A stretch of 64,000 bases of DNA from Allobosea sp. (GTDB lineage Bacteria > Pseudomonadota > Alphaproteobacteria > Rhizobiales > Beijerinckiaceae): contig NZ_JAFKFX010000045.1 in assembly GCF_017308075.1 (NCBI RefSeq), positions 1-64,000 of the forward strand, read 5' to 3'. The notes under the pieces were generated by a model. The model was not told the DNA's origin, did no database searches, and was given only the letters and a program-made list of their open reading frames with translations. Made by a program: the position numbers and the translations under genes. Positions within the stretch are counted from its first letter, which is position 1. Every line of letters begins with the position of its first letter. Shown piece by piece: positions 8,314-16,205 of this stretch.

Positions 8314-9549
8314 CTACTCCGCCGCTGCGGGGGCAGGGGCTGACAGCGTCGTCTCGTGGCCGGCGACCGGATGGCGTGGCACGAGCAGCGAAAGCCCGAG
8401 CGAGGCGGTAGCGACGCCAGCACCGATATAGAACACCAGAGCCGGATCGCGCAGCCAGATCAGCCCGAAGGTGATCGGCAGGAATACGGCCGCGATGTGG
8501 TTGATCGTGAAGGCGACCGCCGAGGTCGGGGCGATGTCGGCGGGGTCTGCGATCTTCTGGAAATAGGTCCGCTGGGCGAGGACGAGCGTGAAGCAGACGC
8601 CGTCGATGACGAAGAAGGCGCCAGCGAACAGGGCGCCCCAGTTGCCGAAGGTGCCGTGGCTCGCCAGCGCGTAGCCGACGAAGACGACGATCAGCGAGAT
8701 GTTTTCGAGCTGGATGGTGGCGCGTTCGCCGATCCGCCCGACCAAGGCGCCCAGCAGCGGGCCGGCGAACATGTTGATGCCGTAGGTCGCCAGCAGCAGC
8801 GTCGCCGTCGCCGCGACGTCGTAACCGAAGCGCTCGACCAGCAGGAAGCCGCCGAAGGCCATGAAGATCTGGCGTCGCGCCCCCGACGCGAAGGTCAGTG
8901 CGTAATAGAGCCAGTAGCGCTTGCGCAGCACGAAGCCCTTGTTCTGCGGCACGGCGCCCTGGAAACGCGGGAACAGCGCGATCGCGACGATGGTCAGCGC
9001 AATGGTGACGAGACCGGCACCGAGGAAGACGGTGGCATAGCTCGGCTGCAGGGTCCGCCAGATCAACGCGATCGAGCCGAAGGCCAGCAATTGCGCGACC
9101 GCCGAGGCGCCGGCGATCCGCCCGAGCAGGCGCGGCGCCTCCGATTTGGGCAGCAGTTGCAATTGCAGGGATTGCTGGGCCGTCTCGTAATAGTGGAAGC
9201 CGATCGACATGATCGTCGTCGTCAGCAGCAGCCCGCCGAGGCTCGGATAGAAGCCGGTGAGGGCGACGCCGAGGCCCAGCGTCAGCAGGCTGAGATAGGC
9301 CAGCACCTGCTCGCGCATGATCCAGAACAGGATGATCGCGGTGAAGGCCAGGAAACCGGGAATTTCGCGCACCGATTGCAGGATGCCGATATCCTGCCCG
9401 GTGAAACCCGCCGCCTCCTTGGCGAAATTGTTCAGCAGCGCGCTCCAGCTCGCGTAGCCGAACCAGTTGACGAAGGCGAGCACCATCAGGAAGCTGGTCG
9501 GAGAGGCGATCAGTCCGGTCAGCCGGCGAGGGGGGGAGGCTTCGGACAT
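8314..9549 (-). CDS. MFS transporter
   Basis: A 411-residue protein with about twelve hydrophobic segments spread along its whole length, the size and pattern of a major facilitator carrier in the inner membrane. A cytoplasmic basic loop (LRKRYW) lies near the middle, as expected between the two six-helix halves. The start MSEASPPRRLTG at 9549 is chosen because the frame upstream of it lacks membrane character. The substrate is not evident. It converges with the ferredoxin gene and stands alone as a transcription unit. Confidence 0.85.
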   Translation of the reverse strand: MSEASPPRRLTGLIASPTSFLMVLAFVNWFGYASWSALLNNFAKEAAGFTGQDIGILQSVREIPGFLAFTAIILFWIMREQVLAYLSLLTLGLGVALTGFYPSLGGLLLTTTIMSIGFHYYETAQQSLQLQLLPKSEAPRLLGRIAGASAVAQLLAFGSIALIWRTLQPSYATVFLGAGLVTIALTIVAIALFPRFQGAVPQNKGFVLRKRYWLYYALTFASGARRQIFMAFGGFLLVERFGYDVAATATLLLATYGINMFAGPLLGALVGRIGERATIQLENISLIVVFVGYALASHGTFGNWGALFAGAFFVIDGVCFTLVLAQRTYFQKIADPADIAPTSAVAFTINHIAAVFLPITFGLIWLRDPALVFYIGAGVATASLGLSLLVPRHPVAGHETTLSAPAPAAAE

Positions 9550-9754
9550 CGGCGCACCCGAAATCGAGGACGTCGCGGCGGGGCGACCTAAGGCCGCGAA
9601 CGCAGCATCGGCGGGACTGTTAAACCCATGCCGATCCACGTCAAATTCCGCGGCATCATGACGACCATGCGCGAAGCCGGTTGATCGAGCGCAACGACCC
9701 GGAACGCGCTCGGTGCCAGATTTCATCTCAGTCGAGTAGAGCGAGGAGAACGCG

Positions 9755-10177
9755 ATGTACAAATCGATTTTGGTACCGGTCGATCTTGCCGAGGCAGAAC
9801 TCGCCGATCCCGCCATCGCCGCTGCGGAATCCTTCGCCACGGCTTCGGACGGTACGATCCGGCTGGTCTATGTCCGCTCGCTGGTGCCGATCACCTATAT
9901 GGAATTCGTTCCGGCCGATTTCGACGCCGGGCAGCAAGCCGAGGCCGAGGCGAAGCTCGCCGAAATCGCCGCCAAGGTGAAGCTGCCGGCCGAGCGTGTC
10001 TCCGCCAAGGTGCTGGTCGGCTCGGTCCATGGCGAGGTCCTGGCGGAGGCCGATGCCAGCGGCGCCGATCTGATCGTGATCGCCTCGCATGAGCCCGGCA
10101 TGCTCGCCTATGTCATCGGCTCCAACGCCTCGACCATCGTCAGGCGGGCGAAATGCTCGGTGCTCGTGGTGCGCTAG
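9755..10177 (+). CDS. Universal stress protein, UspA family
   Basis: A 140-residue single UspA domain. It begins MYKSILVPVDL and ends with the family's nucleotide-binding signature GSNASTIVRRA...SVLVVR, so ATP binding is plausible. A clear GAGGAG ribosome binding site precedes the ATG. Such proteins dimerise in the cytoplasm and are usually induced by stress or growth arrest. It stands as a single gene between the MFS gene and a membrane protein gene. Confidence 0.93.
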   Translation: MYKSILVPVDLAEAELADPAIAAAESFATASDGTIRLVYVRSLVPITYMEFVPADFDAGQQAEAEAKLAEIAAKVKLPAERVSAKVLVGSVHGEVLAEADASGADLIVIASHEPGMLAYVIGSNASTIVRRAKCSVLVVR

Positions 10178-10348
10178 GGTACGCTCCCCTCACGGAAGAG
10201 CAGCCGTCACCTTGGAATGCCGCGAAACAGCGCAGGTTCGGGATTCATCGACGGGGCCCGGTGCCTTCCGATGGATTCCGGGCGAGCTCGTCCAGGATGA
10301 CGAGATCAGCTCACCCGAGGTGAGACGCTCGGCTGTGGCCCGAGGCCC

Positions 10349-10945
10349 TCAGTTCGGTTTGCCCCCGGGCACGAGCTCGCCCGGCACTTCGCCATTGGCG
10401 AGCTCGCGGGGGCGGTTGAGCCTGACCATCGGCCAGACTTGCCAGAAGGAGGCGGCTCCCAGCACGATCCCGAGCCAGCCGGCCGTGCTCGCGCCGCTTC
10501 GGAAGGCGCTGAGGCTGAAGAAGGCGAGCATGACCAGCGAGAGCCCGCCGACAATCGCCAGGGCCAGCCAGAGCGGAAACGGCTTGCCGGCGACGAAGCG
10601 GGCGCGCGGATTGGCGCGGCTGATCGTGGCCGATAGAGCCGTGACGAAGGCGTGATAGCGCGGATCGTCGCGCTCGATATCGGTCAGCGAGCGCCAGGAC
10701 AGATTGCCGAAGGTGATGCTCTTGCCGTCGCTGAGCCGCAGCTGCGTCCGGAAGCTCTTCGCGGTGACATTGCTCGGCGTGTAGAGGAAGCGGACCTGCT
10801 CGACCGCAGCCAGCCTGACACGGTCGACCTTGCGCGTACTGTCGATCTCCAGCGTGTCGCCATCGAGCCGATAGGCGATCTCGAAGCCGATCGGCTTGGG
10901 GCGCTGGCGCCAGGAGGGAGGGGCGTCGTCGTCTTCGGCTTGCAT
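10349..10945 (-). CDS. Two-helix membrane protein of unknown function
   Basis: A 198-residue protein. Residues 1 to about 115 form a polar domain rich in beta-type sequence (RLDGDTLEIDST, VRFLYTPSNV, DGKSITFGNLSW), reminiscent of small PH-like domains of bacterial membrane proteins. Two membrane helices follow (LWLALAIVGGLSLVMLAFF, and AGWLGIVLGAASF), then a short polar tail with prolines. No named family is recognised with confidence. The weak AGAGC upstream is the only sign of a ribosome binding site for the ATG at 10945. Confidence 0.7.
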   Translation of the reverse strand: MQAEDDDAPPSWRQRPKPIGFEIAYRLDGDTLEIDSTRKVDRVRLAAVEQVRFLYTPSNVTAKSFRTQLRLSDGKSITFGNLSWRSLTDIERDDPRYHAFVTALSATISRANPRARFVAGKPFPLWLALAIVGGLSLVMLAFFSLSAFRSGASTAGWLGIVLGAASFWQVWPMVRLNRPRELANGEVPGELVPGGKPN

Positions 10946-11051
10946 GGCGCGAAGCTCTAGCCGGCCTTGCCGCGGAGAGCAAAGCGCGGGGTTGAAAATC
11001 TCCTGAAGAACATGCGCTGTTTGGGCCCGCGCATAACCAAGCCGGTGGATG

Positions 11052-12227
11052 TTACCGCGTCAGCGCCTTGATCGCGCCGTCGAGCCCATCCAGCGTCAGC
11101 GGGAACATGCGCCCGCCCATCAGCCCGCCGATCTGCCGGATCGACTGGGTGTAGCTCCACAGATGCTGCTGCACCGGGTTGAGCCAGACCGATTTCGGGA
11201 AGCGCTCGGTCAGCCGCCGCATCCAGACCTCGCCGGGCTCCTCGTTCCAGTGCTCGACCGAGCCGCCGGGCATGGCGATCTCATAGGGGCTCATCGAGGC
11301 GTCGCCGACGAAGACCAGCCGGTAGTCGGGCGGATAGGTGCGCAGGATGTCGAAGGTCGGGATAACCTGGTCGTGCCGGCGCCGGTTCTCCTTCCAGACC
11401 CGCTCATAAGGGCAGTTGTGGAAGTAGAAATGCTCGAAATGCTTGAATTCGGCCCGCGCCGCGGAGAACAGCTCTTCCGCCAGCTCGACATGCCAGTCCA
11501 TCGAGCCGCCGACATCGAGGAAGAGCAGCACCTTCACGGCATTGTGCCGCTCGGGCCTGAGCTTGACGTCGAGATAGCCATGCTTGGCCGTTTCGGTGAT
11601 CGTCTCGTCGAGGTCGAGCTCCTCGGCGGCGCCGGTCCGGGCGAATTTCCGCAGGCGGCGCAGCGCAACCCTCAAATTGCGGACACCGAGCTCGCGTGTG
11701 TCGTCGAAATCCTTGAACTCGCGCTTGTCCCAGACCTTCACCGCACGGAAATTGCGGTTCTTGTCCTGGCCGATGCGTACGCCCTCGGGATTGTAGCCAT
11801 AGGCGCCATAGGGTGAGGTGCCGGCGGTGCCGATCCATTTCGAGCCGCCCTGGTGGCGGCCCTTCTGCTCGGCGAGGCGCTGCTTCAGCGTCTCGAGCAG
11901 CTTGTCCCAGCCGAGCGCCTCGAGCTGGGCCTTCTCCTCCTCGGTCAGGAATTTCTCGGCCAGCTTGCGCAGCCATTCCTCGGGAATACCGGCTTCCTCG
12001 AAGGCCTCGCCAAGCGTCTCCATGCCCTTGAAGACCTGGGCGAAGACCCGGTCGAAGCGGTCGAGATGACGCTCGTCCTTGACCAGGCAGGTGCGGGCGA
12101 GATGGTAGAATTCGTCGACGCGATGCTCGGCGAGGTCGGCCTCGACGCCCTCGAGCAAGGCGAGATACTCCCGCAGCGTGACGGGGACCTTGGCAGCTCG
12201 CAGATCGGTGAAGAGGCGCAGGAACAT
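11052..12227 (-). CDS. VWA domain protein, CoxE-like
   Basis: A 391-residue cytoplasmic protein with an N-terminal helical region and a C-terminal von Willebrand A domain. The metal-ion site motif is DVGGSM at residues 238-243; later VFVGDASMSP carries the second set of site residues. CoxE/YehP-like VWA proteins normally work with a MoxR-type AAA ATPase in maturing metalloenzymes or remodelling complexes. No MoxR gene is next to it here, so the partner must be encoded elsewhere. The ATG at 12227 gives the family-typical start MFLRLFTDLR. Confidence 0.88.
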   Translation of the reverse strand: MFLRLFTDLRAAKVPVTLREYLALLEGVEADLAEHRVDEFYHLARTCLVKDERHLDRFDRVFAQVFKGMETLGEAFEEAGIPEEWLRKLAEKFLTEEEKAQLEALGWDKLLETLKQRLAEQKGRHQGGSKWIGTAGTSPYGAYGYNPEGVRIGQDKNRNFRAVKVWDKREFKDFDDTRELGVRNLRVALRRLRKFARTGAAEELDLDETITETAKHGYLDVKLRPERHNAVKVLLFLDVGGSMDWHVELAEELFSAARAEFKHFEHFYFHNCPYERVWKENRRRHDQVIPTFDILRTYPPDYRLVFVGDASMSPYEIAMPGGSVEHWNEEPGEVWMRRLTERFPKSVWLNPVQQHLWSYTQSIRQIGGLMGGRMFPLTLDGLDGAIKALTR

Positions 12228-12348
12228 CGCGCTACTGTGGGCAGCGCCGCGCCGCGGTCAAGCCATGCCGGGACCGAGGACGAGTTCCACTCGGCGATGC
12301 GCGGCGGTCGGGGGCATAGTCCGGCCTGCCGATCTTGCCCGCCGAGAC

Positions 12349-12388
12349 GGAGCATGGCGAAAGGACGCCGCGCCTTTCGCCATGCTCC
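12349..12388 (-). terminator. Strong hairpin downstream of the HU gene
   Basis: Perfect 16-bp arms, GGAGCATGGCGAAAGG and its complement, around an 8-nt loop, starting 23 bp after the HU stop codon. There is no T-run, but the stem is strong enough to protect the 3' end or to act as a terminator between the HU and VWA genes. Confidence 0.6.
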
Positions 12389-12410
12389 TGATCTTTGAAA
12401 GCCGGTCGCC

Positions 12411-12683
12411 TCAGGCGACGGCGTCGGCGAGATCCTTGGTGACCTTGAACTTCACGACGGTCTTGGCGGGAACCTTGATCGTCGCGCCGGTCGACGGATT
12501 GCGGGCTTCGCGGGCCTCGCGCTTGGCCGCCGCCAGCTTGCCGATGCCGCCGAGCGTGACGTCACCACCGGACTTCAGGGTCTTGGCGACGACGCCGGCG
12601 AGCGAGCCGAGGATGGCCGAGACGTCAGCCTTGGTCTTGCCGGTCTCGTCGGCGATGGCGGCGATCAGTTCGTTCTTGGTCAT
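12411..12683 (-). CDS. HU family DNA-binding protein
   Basis: A 90-residue histone-like protein. The start MTKNELIAAIADETG, the middle GGIGKL and the DNA-arm region REAREARNPSTGATIKVPAK are all characteristic of HU. HU dimers bend and compact DNA and assist replication and repair. The ATG at 12683 is preceded by AGGAGG at good spacing, which fixes the start; in-frame sequence upstream to 12806 is not coding. It is followed by a strong hairpin and is probably transcribed alone at a high level. Confidence 0.96.
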   Translation of the reverse strand: MTKNELIAAIADETGKTKADVSAILGSLAGVVAKTLKSGGDVTLGGIGKLAAAKREAREARNPSTGATIKVPAKTVVKFKVTKDLADAVA

Positions 12684-12914
12684 ACAACCCTCCTGGAAGA
12701 GCAATGATGAGAGTAGCCTCGCTCCGGCACCGCTTTTGAAGGCCGGAGCGTCGCGGCGAATCGGTGCGCTGTCGCGCGCGAACCCACCGTGTTGCATGGC
12801 TGCCATCCAAAAACGACAGCATTGGGCCTAGATACGCACAGAATACGGCTTCGTTCCGCGGAAAATGCGCTTTTCCGGCCCTGCCCGGGTGGCGGAAGCA
12901 ACGGCGCGGGGCGA

Positions 12915-12951
12915 TTGACAAGCTTCGCGCTGATATTTCAAGCTTGAAATA
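12915..12951 (+). promoter_or_regulatory. Promoter element and 18-bp palindromic operator before the flavin monooxygenase
   Basis: TTGACA at 12915-12920 fits a -35 element. The perfect palindrome TATTTCAAGCTTGAAATA (12934-12951) covers where the -10 element would lie and ends 20 bp before the ATG. This arrangement fits repression by a dimeric, MarR-like regulator (inference). A near copy of the palindrome lies at 22445-22458. Confidence 0.6.
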
Positions 12952-12971
12952 ATAATGGGGAACGAGCGCGC

Positions 12972-14216
12972 ATGAAGGTCATTATCGTCGGCGGCGGCAT
13001 CGGCGGCCTCACCTTGGCGCTCATGCTGCACGCACGCGGCATCGCCGCGACGGTCTACGAGCAGTCCAGCGATATCCGGGAGGTCGGCGTCGGCATCAAC
13101 ACCCTGCCGCACGCCATTCGCGAGCTTGCCGAGCTCGGCCTGCTGCCGGCTCTCGACGCCGTGGCGATCCGCACCCGCGAACTCGTCTACATGAACCGCT
13201 TCGGGCAGGCGGTCTGGCGCGAACCGCGCGGCCTGCATGCAGGTGCGCCGGTCCCGCAGTTCTCGATCCATCGCGGCCGGCTCCAGGGCGTGATCAGGGA
13301 CGCGGTCGTGGCCCGGCTCGGGCCGGAGGCGCTGCGCTGTGGCCGGCGCCTCCAGGGCTTCTTGCAGGACGAAGGCGGCGTCACCGCGCATTTCACCGAT
13401 TCCCGCCGCGGGGAGGGCGGAGAAACCGCGCGAGCCGACCTGATGATCGCCGCCGACGGTATCCATTCGACGGTACGGGCCCACTACTTCCCCGACCAGG
13501 GCGCACCGCGCTGGAACGGCGTGCAGATGTGGCGCGGCGCCTGCGACTGGCCGGCCTTTCTCGATGGCGAGAGCATGATCATCGCCGGCGGCATGGCCGG
13601 CAAGCTCGTGCTCTATCCGATCGCCGAAGGGAGCAAGCCTGGAACGCGGCTGACCAATTGGGTGGTCAACATCCGCACCGGCGATCCCGCCAAGCCGCCG
13701 CCGAAGGAGGCCTGGTCCAAGGCTGGCCGGCTCGAGGACGTGCTGCCCTTCGCCCGCAGATTCACTGTGCCGGGCGTCGACATCCTCGCCCTGATCCAGG
13801 CGACGCCGGGCTTCTGGGACTATCCGATGTGCGACCGCGATCCGCTGCCGCGCTGGACCCATGGCCGTGTCACCCTGCTCGGCGACGCCGCCCACCCGAT
13901 GTACCCGGTCGGCTCGAATGGTGCCTCGCAGGCGATCCTCGATGCCCGCTGCCTTGCCGACCTGCTGGTCCGGGCCGAGCATCCGCGCCAGGCCCTCGCC
14001 GCTTATGAGGCGCAGCGCCTGCCGGCGACGGCCGAGATCGTGGCGATGAACCGGGCCGGCGGCCCGGAGCGGGTCATCGATGCCGTCGAGGAGCTGGCGC
14101 CGAACGGCTTCGACGATGTCGAGCGCGTGCTGTCCTATGCCAAGCGCGAGATGATCGTGAAGACCTATGCCGGCAAGGCCGGCTTCGCCAAGGAGCAACT
14201 GGCGCCGCGCCGGTAG
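12972..14216 (+). CDS. FAD-dependent monooxygenase, PhzS/salicylate-hydroxylase-like
   Basis: A 414-residue class A flavoprotein hydroxylase. It shows the dinucleotide-binding GGGIGG (7-12), the DG motif AADGIHS (about 160), and the FAD-ribityl GDAAHP motif (304-309). The stretch VGVGINTLPHAIRELAELGL is characteristic of the PhzS-related branch. Such enzymes use NAD(P)H and O2 to hydroxylate an aromatic or heteroaromatic ring. The actual substrate is unknown. A palindrome overlapping the promoter is shared with the ABC transporter gene set that starts at 22360, which suggests common control. It is a single-gene unit. Confidence 0.88.
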   Translation: MKVIIVGGGIGGLTLALMLHARGIAATVYEQSSDIREVGVGINTLPHAIRELAELGLLPALDAVAIRTRELVYMNRFGQAVWREPRGLHAGAPVPQFSIHRGRLQGVIRDAVVARLGPEALRCGRRLQGFLQDEGGVTAHFTDSRRGEGGETARADLMIAADGIHSTVRAHYFPDQGAPRWNGVQMWRGACDWPAFLDGESMIIAGGMAGKLVLYPIAEGSKPGTRLTNWVVNIRTGDPAKPPPKEAWSKAGRLEDVLPFARRFTVPGVDILALIQATPGFWDYPMCDRDPLPRWTHGRVTLLGDAAHPMYPVGSNGASQAILDARCLADLLVRAEHPRQALAAYEAQRLPATAEIVAMNRAGGPERVIDAVEELAPNGFDDVERVLSYAKREMIVKTYAGKAGFAKEQLAPRR

Positions 14217-14239
14217 AACGAATTTCGCTCGCGCTGGCT

Positions 14240-14348
14240 CGTCATCCGGACAAGCCGCAAAGTGGGGCAGCTCCGAAAACCATCATAGAGCGCCGGAGTC
14301 CTATGACGGCTTCCGGTGTTCCGCTTCGCTCCGGCTGGAATGACGGCA
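14240..14348. repeat. Intergenic palindromic repeat, copy 1
   Basis: This spacer contains GTCATCCGG near its left end and TTCCGCTTCGCTCCGG followed by AATGACGG near its right end. That is the shape of a widespread alphaproteobacterial intergenic element whose ends read GTCAT and ATGAC. It lies between the convergent monooxygenase and PilZ genes and may act as a bidirectional 3' structure. It is more diverged than the other copies. Confidence 0.5.
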
Positions 14349-14406
14349 TGAGCCGAACGACCCTGTCGATCCGGTTCGTCCAGATGCCGGGAGCACCCGC
14401 CCGGGC

Positions 14407-14781
14407 TCAGCCGGCTTCCGTCAGCTGGGCGATTCTTGCCTTCAGCTGCGCGTTCTCCTGCTCGAGCTGCTTGAGGCGGTGCAGCAGGTCGAGCGGGGCC
14501 GGCTCGTTATCCGGCTTGGCAGGCCGCGTGAACTCGACGCCCTGACGCGCGCCGTCGCGCCAGCGCGCGCGCACCATGCGGCTTTCACGCTTGAGCGGCA
14601 GATAAAGCTCGAACAGCTCGGGCGTCGAGACCGCGTCGGAGAGGACGAGCAGCGCCCCGTGCTCGGACATGTTCCTGACGGTACAATCCAGCGTCGACCG
14701 ACGCTGGTTGAAGATGATCTGGGCGCCGATGAGCGTGCGGCTGCGGGCATGCTGGCGGCGTTCGGTGGTGACGGCGGGCAT
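14407..14781 (-). CDS. PilZ domain protein with C-terminal coiled coil
   Basis: A 124-residue protein. The PilZ signature is present: ERRQHARSR at 7-15 supplies the arginine motif and N37-x-S39-x-x-G42 the second motif, so cyclic-di-GMP binding is likely. The last 30 or so residues (LLHRLKQLEQENAQLKARIA) form a short leucine-heptad coiled coil, suggesting dimerisation or attachment to a partner. The ATG at 14781 is preferred since AGGAAGG precedes it; the in-frame ATGs at 14811-14814 lack a ribosome binding site. It stands apart from the eut gene set, which also runs on the minus strand. Confidence 0.88.
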   Translation of the reverse strand: MPAVTTERRQHARSRTLIGAQIIFNQRRSTLDCTVRNMSEHGALLVLSDAVSTPELFELYLPLKRESRMVRARWRDGARQGVEFTRPAKPDNEPAPLDLLHRLKQLEQENAQLKARIAQLTEAG

Positions 14782-14889
14782 GGGCCGAACCTTCCTGGTG
14801 GAGACCCGCATCATGCGCCGAAATACCGTCCTTTGCGCGCCTTACCCTTGATTAACCCTAACGCGGGCGACGCACCTGCCGGAGCCGGT

Positions 14890-15351
14890 TCAGCCGGCGT
14901 CCGGTGGAGGCGGCAGGAAGTCGATCTCGTAGCGAGCCGCGAGCGCCACGACTTCGGCCGGATTCTGCTCCTTCATCGAGTGAATCGCCCAGAACAGATC
15001 ATAGAGCCGGCCGGTCGGCGCGACCCAGAACAGGCACTTCACGGGCGTGTCGCTCTTGTTGAACAGACCGTGCGGGACATTGCGCGGCAGCCGGATCAGG
15101 TCGCCCGGCAGCGCATGCGATTCCTGGCCGTCGAGCACGAGATCGAGCCGGCCCTCCAGCATGTAGATGAACTCGTCCTGGGTCGGATGGATATGCGGCG
15201 GCACGAAGGTGCCGGGCGGGAAGGTGGCGTGCCAGGAGAAGCTGTCCTCGCTCAGGGTCTTGGGTACATAGGTCTGGCCCAGAATGCTCCAGGTGATCGC
15301 GTCGATGCCCTCATTGGCACGCGTCACGCCGGCGGTCAGCGGCTTCATCAT
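14890..15351 (-). CDS. Cupin domain protein
   Basis: A 153-residue single-cupin protein. The metal ligands are visible: H53 and H55 in HIHPTQDEF, E60, and H94 in PRNVPHGLF. This is the classical arrangement for a divalent metal. It overlaps the end of eutC by 4 bp (ATGA), so it is translated with eutBC. It could be an accessory enzyme or sensor in the ethanolamine pathway, or a small dioxygenase or isomerase acting on a transported substrate. Sequence alone does not decide. Confidence 0.85.
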   Translation of the reverse strand: MMKPLTAGVTRANEGIDAITWSILGQTYVPKTLSEDSFSWHATFPPGTFVPPHIHPTQDEFIYMLEGRLDLVLDGQESHALPGDLIRLPRNVPHGLFNKSDTPVKCLFWVAPTGRLYDLFWAIHSMKEQNPAEVVALAARYEIDFLPPPPDAG

Positions 15352-16205
15352 CGGTCTCCTTCTCCAGTGAATGCGTCGGAAGTGCGAGGTGGTTCCGTGT
15401 TCGCAACCGCGCCGGAAAGCAAAGCGGCGCCAGAGAGCGCAGTTTCGTTCGTCTCGATAGCGAGATCGCTCTCGTCCTTGAGGCCGATTCCGGTCAGCGA
15501 ACGGCGAAGAGCCTCGGCGATCAGCCAGGAGAGCTTGAAGGCCGCGGGCTCATAGGCGAGGCCCTCCGGGCGGATGTTCGAGATGCAATTGCGATTGGCG
15601 TCGGTGAGACCCGCTCGTGGCGCGAAAGTCAGATACGCGCCGAGAGAATCCGGAGAGGACAGCCCGGGACGTTCACCGATCAGCATGGCCACAGCACGCG
15701 CGCCGAACGCCGCGCCGATCTCGTCACCGAGAGCAACCCGTGCCTGGCGCCCGACAACGAGCGGGGCGAGCCGCAGGCCCTGCCGGGCCAATAATGGCAA
15801 CAGCGCCGCGACCAAGGGAACGGCATTTCGATGAACCGCCGTCGAGGAGAGCCCGTCCGCAACGATGAACGCCAGGTCGAAGTCGCCATACCGTGCCGTC
15901 AGCGCCTCGCGGCTTCCGGGTGAGAGACTTCGCCCGAGATCGGGCCGGCGCAGATACGCCTCGCGCGAGCCCGCCGCGCTGTCGACCTGGATCACCTCGA
16001 GGCCGAGGGCTGCAAGCCGGCGGGCCACGCCGTCGGCGTCGAACGGCGCATGCACTGCGTCGCGGGCCTGGGCATGGGCCATGCCGAAACGGAGCACTTC
16101 CCGCGTCGGCACGGAGGCGCCCGAACGGCCGAGCGCGACGCGGGCCGGCGTGAGCGTCGCGAGCTCGGCCAGTTGCGGCGCGCCGGATTTCGGCTTCTCG
16201 CTCAT
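15348..16205 (-). CDS. eutC: Ethanolamine ammonia-lyase, small subunit
   Basis: A 285-residue EutC, close to the usual length of about 295. With EutB it forms the adenosylcobalamin-dependent enzyme that splits ethanolamine into acetaldehyde and ammonia. Family blocks include TPARVALGRSG near the start, DFDLAFIVADGLSSTAVH in the middle and NRNCISNIRPEGL later. It overlaps eutB upstream and the cupin gene downstream by 4 bp each. No eutA reactivase, aldehyde dehydrogenase or microcompartment shell gene is in the window. Confidence 0.95.
   Translation of the reverse strand: MSEKPKSGAPQLAELATLTPARVALGRSGASVPTREVLRFGMAHAQARDAVHAPFDADGVARRLAALGLEVIQVDSAAGSREAYLRRPDLGRSLSPGSREALTARYGDFDLAFIVADGLSSTAVHRNAVPLVAALLPLLARQGLRLAPLVVGRQARVALGDEIGAAFGARAVAMLIGERPGLSSPDSLGAYLTFAPRAGLTDANRNCISNIRPEGLAYEPAAFKLSWLIAEALRRSLTGIGLKDESDLAIETNETALSGAALLSGAVANTEPPRTSDAFTGEGDR

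Noticed and set aside
8356-9591. Long plus-strand open frame opposite the MFS gene
   Set aside because: Charged, low-complexity translation (Arg/Asp/Gln-rich) typical of antisense reading of hydrophobic codons; the minus strand encodes a clear 12-helix carrier.
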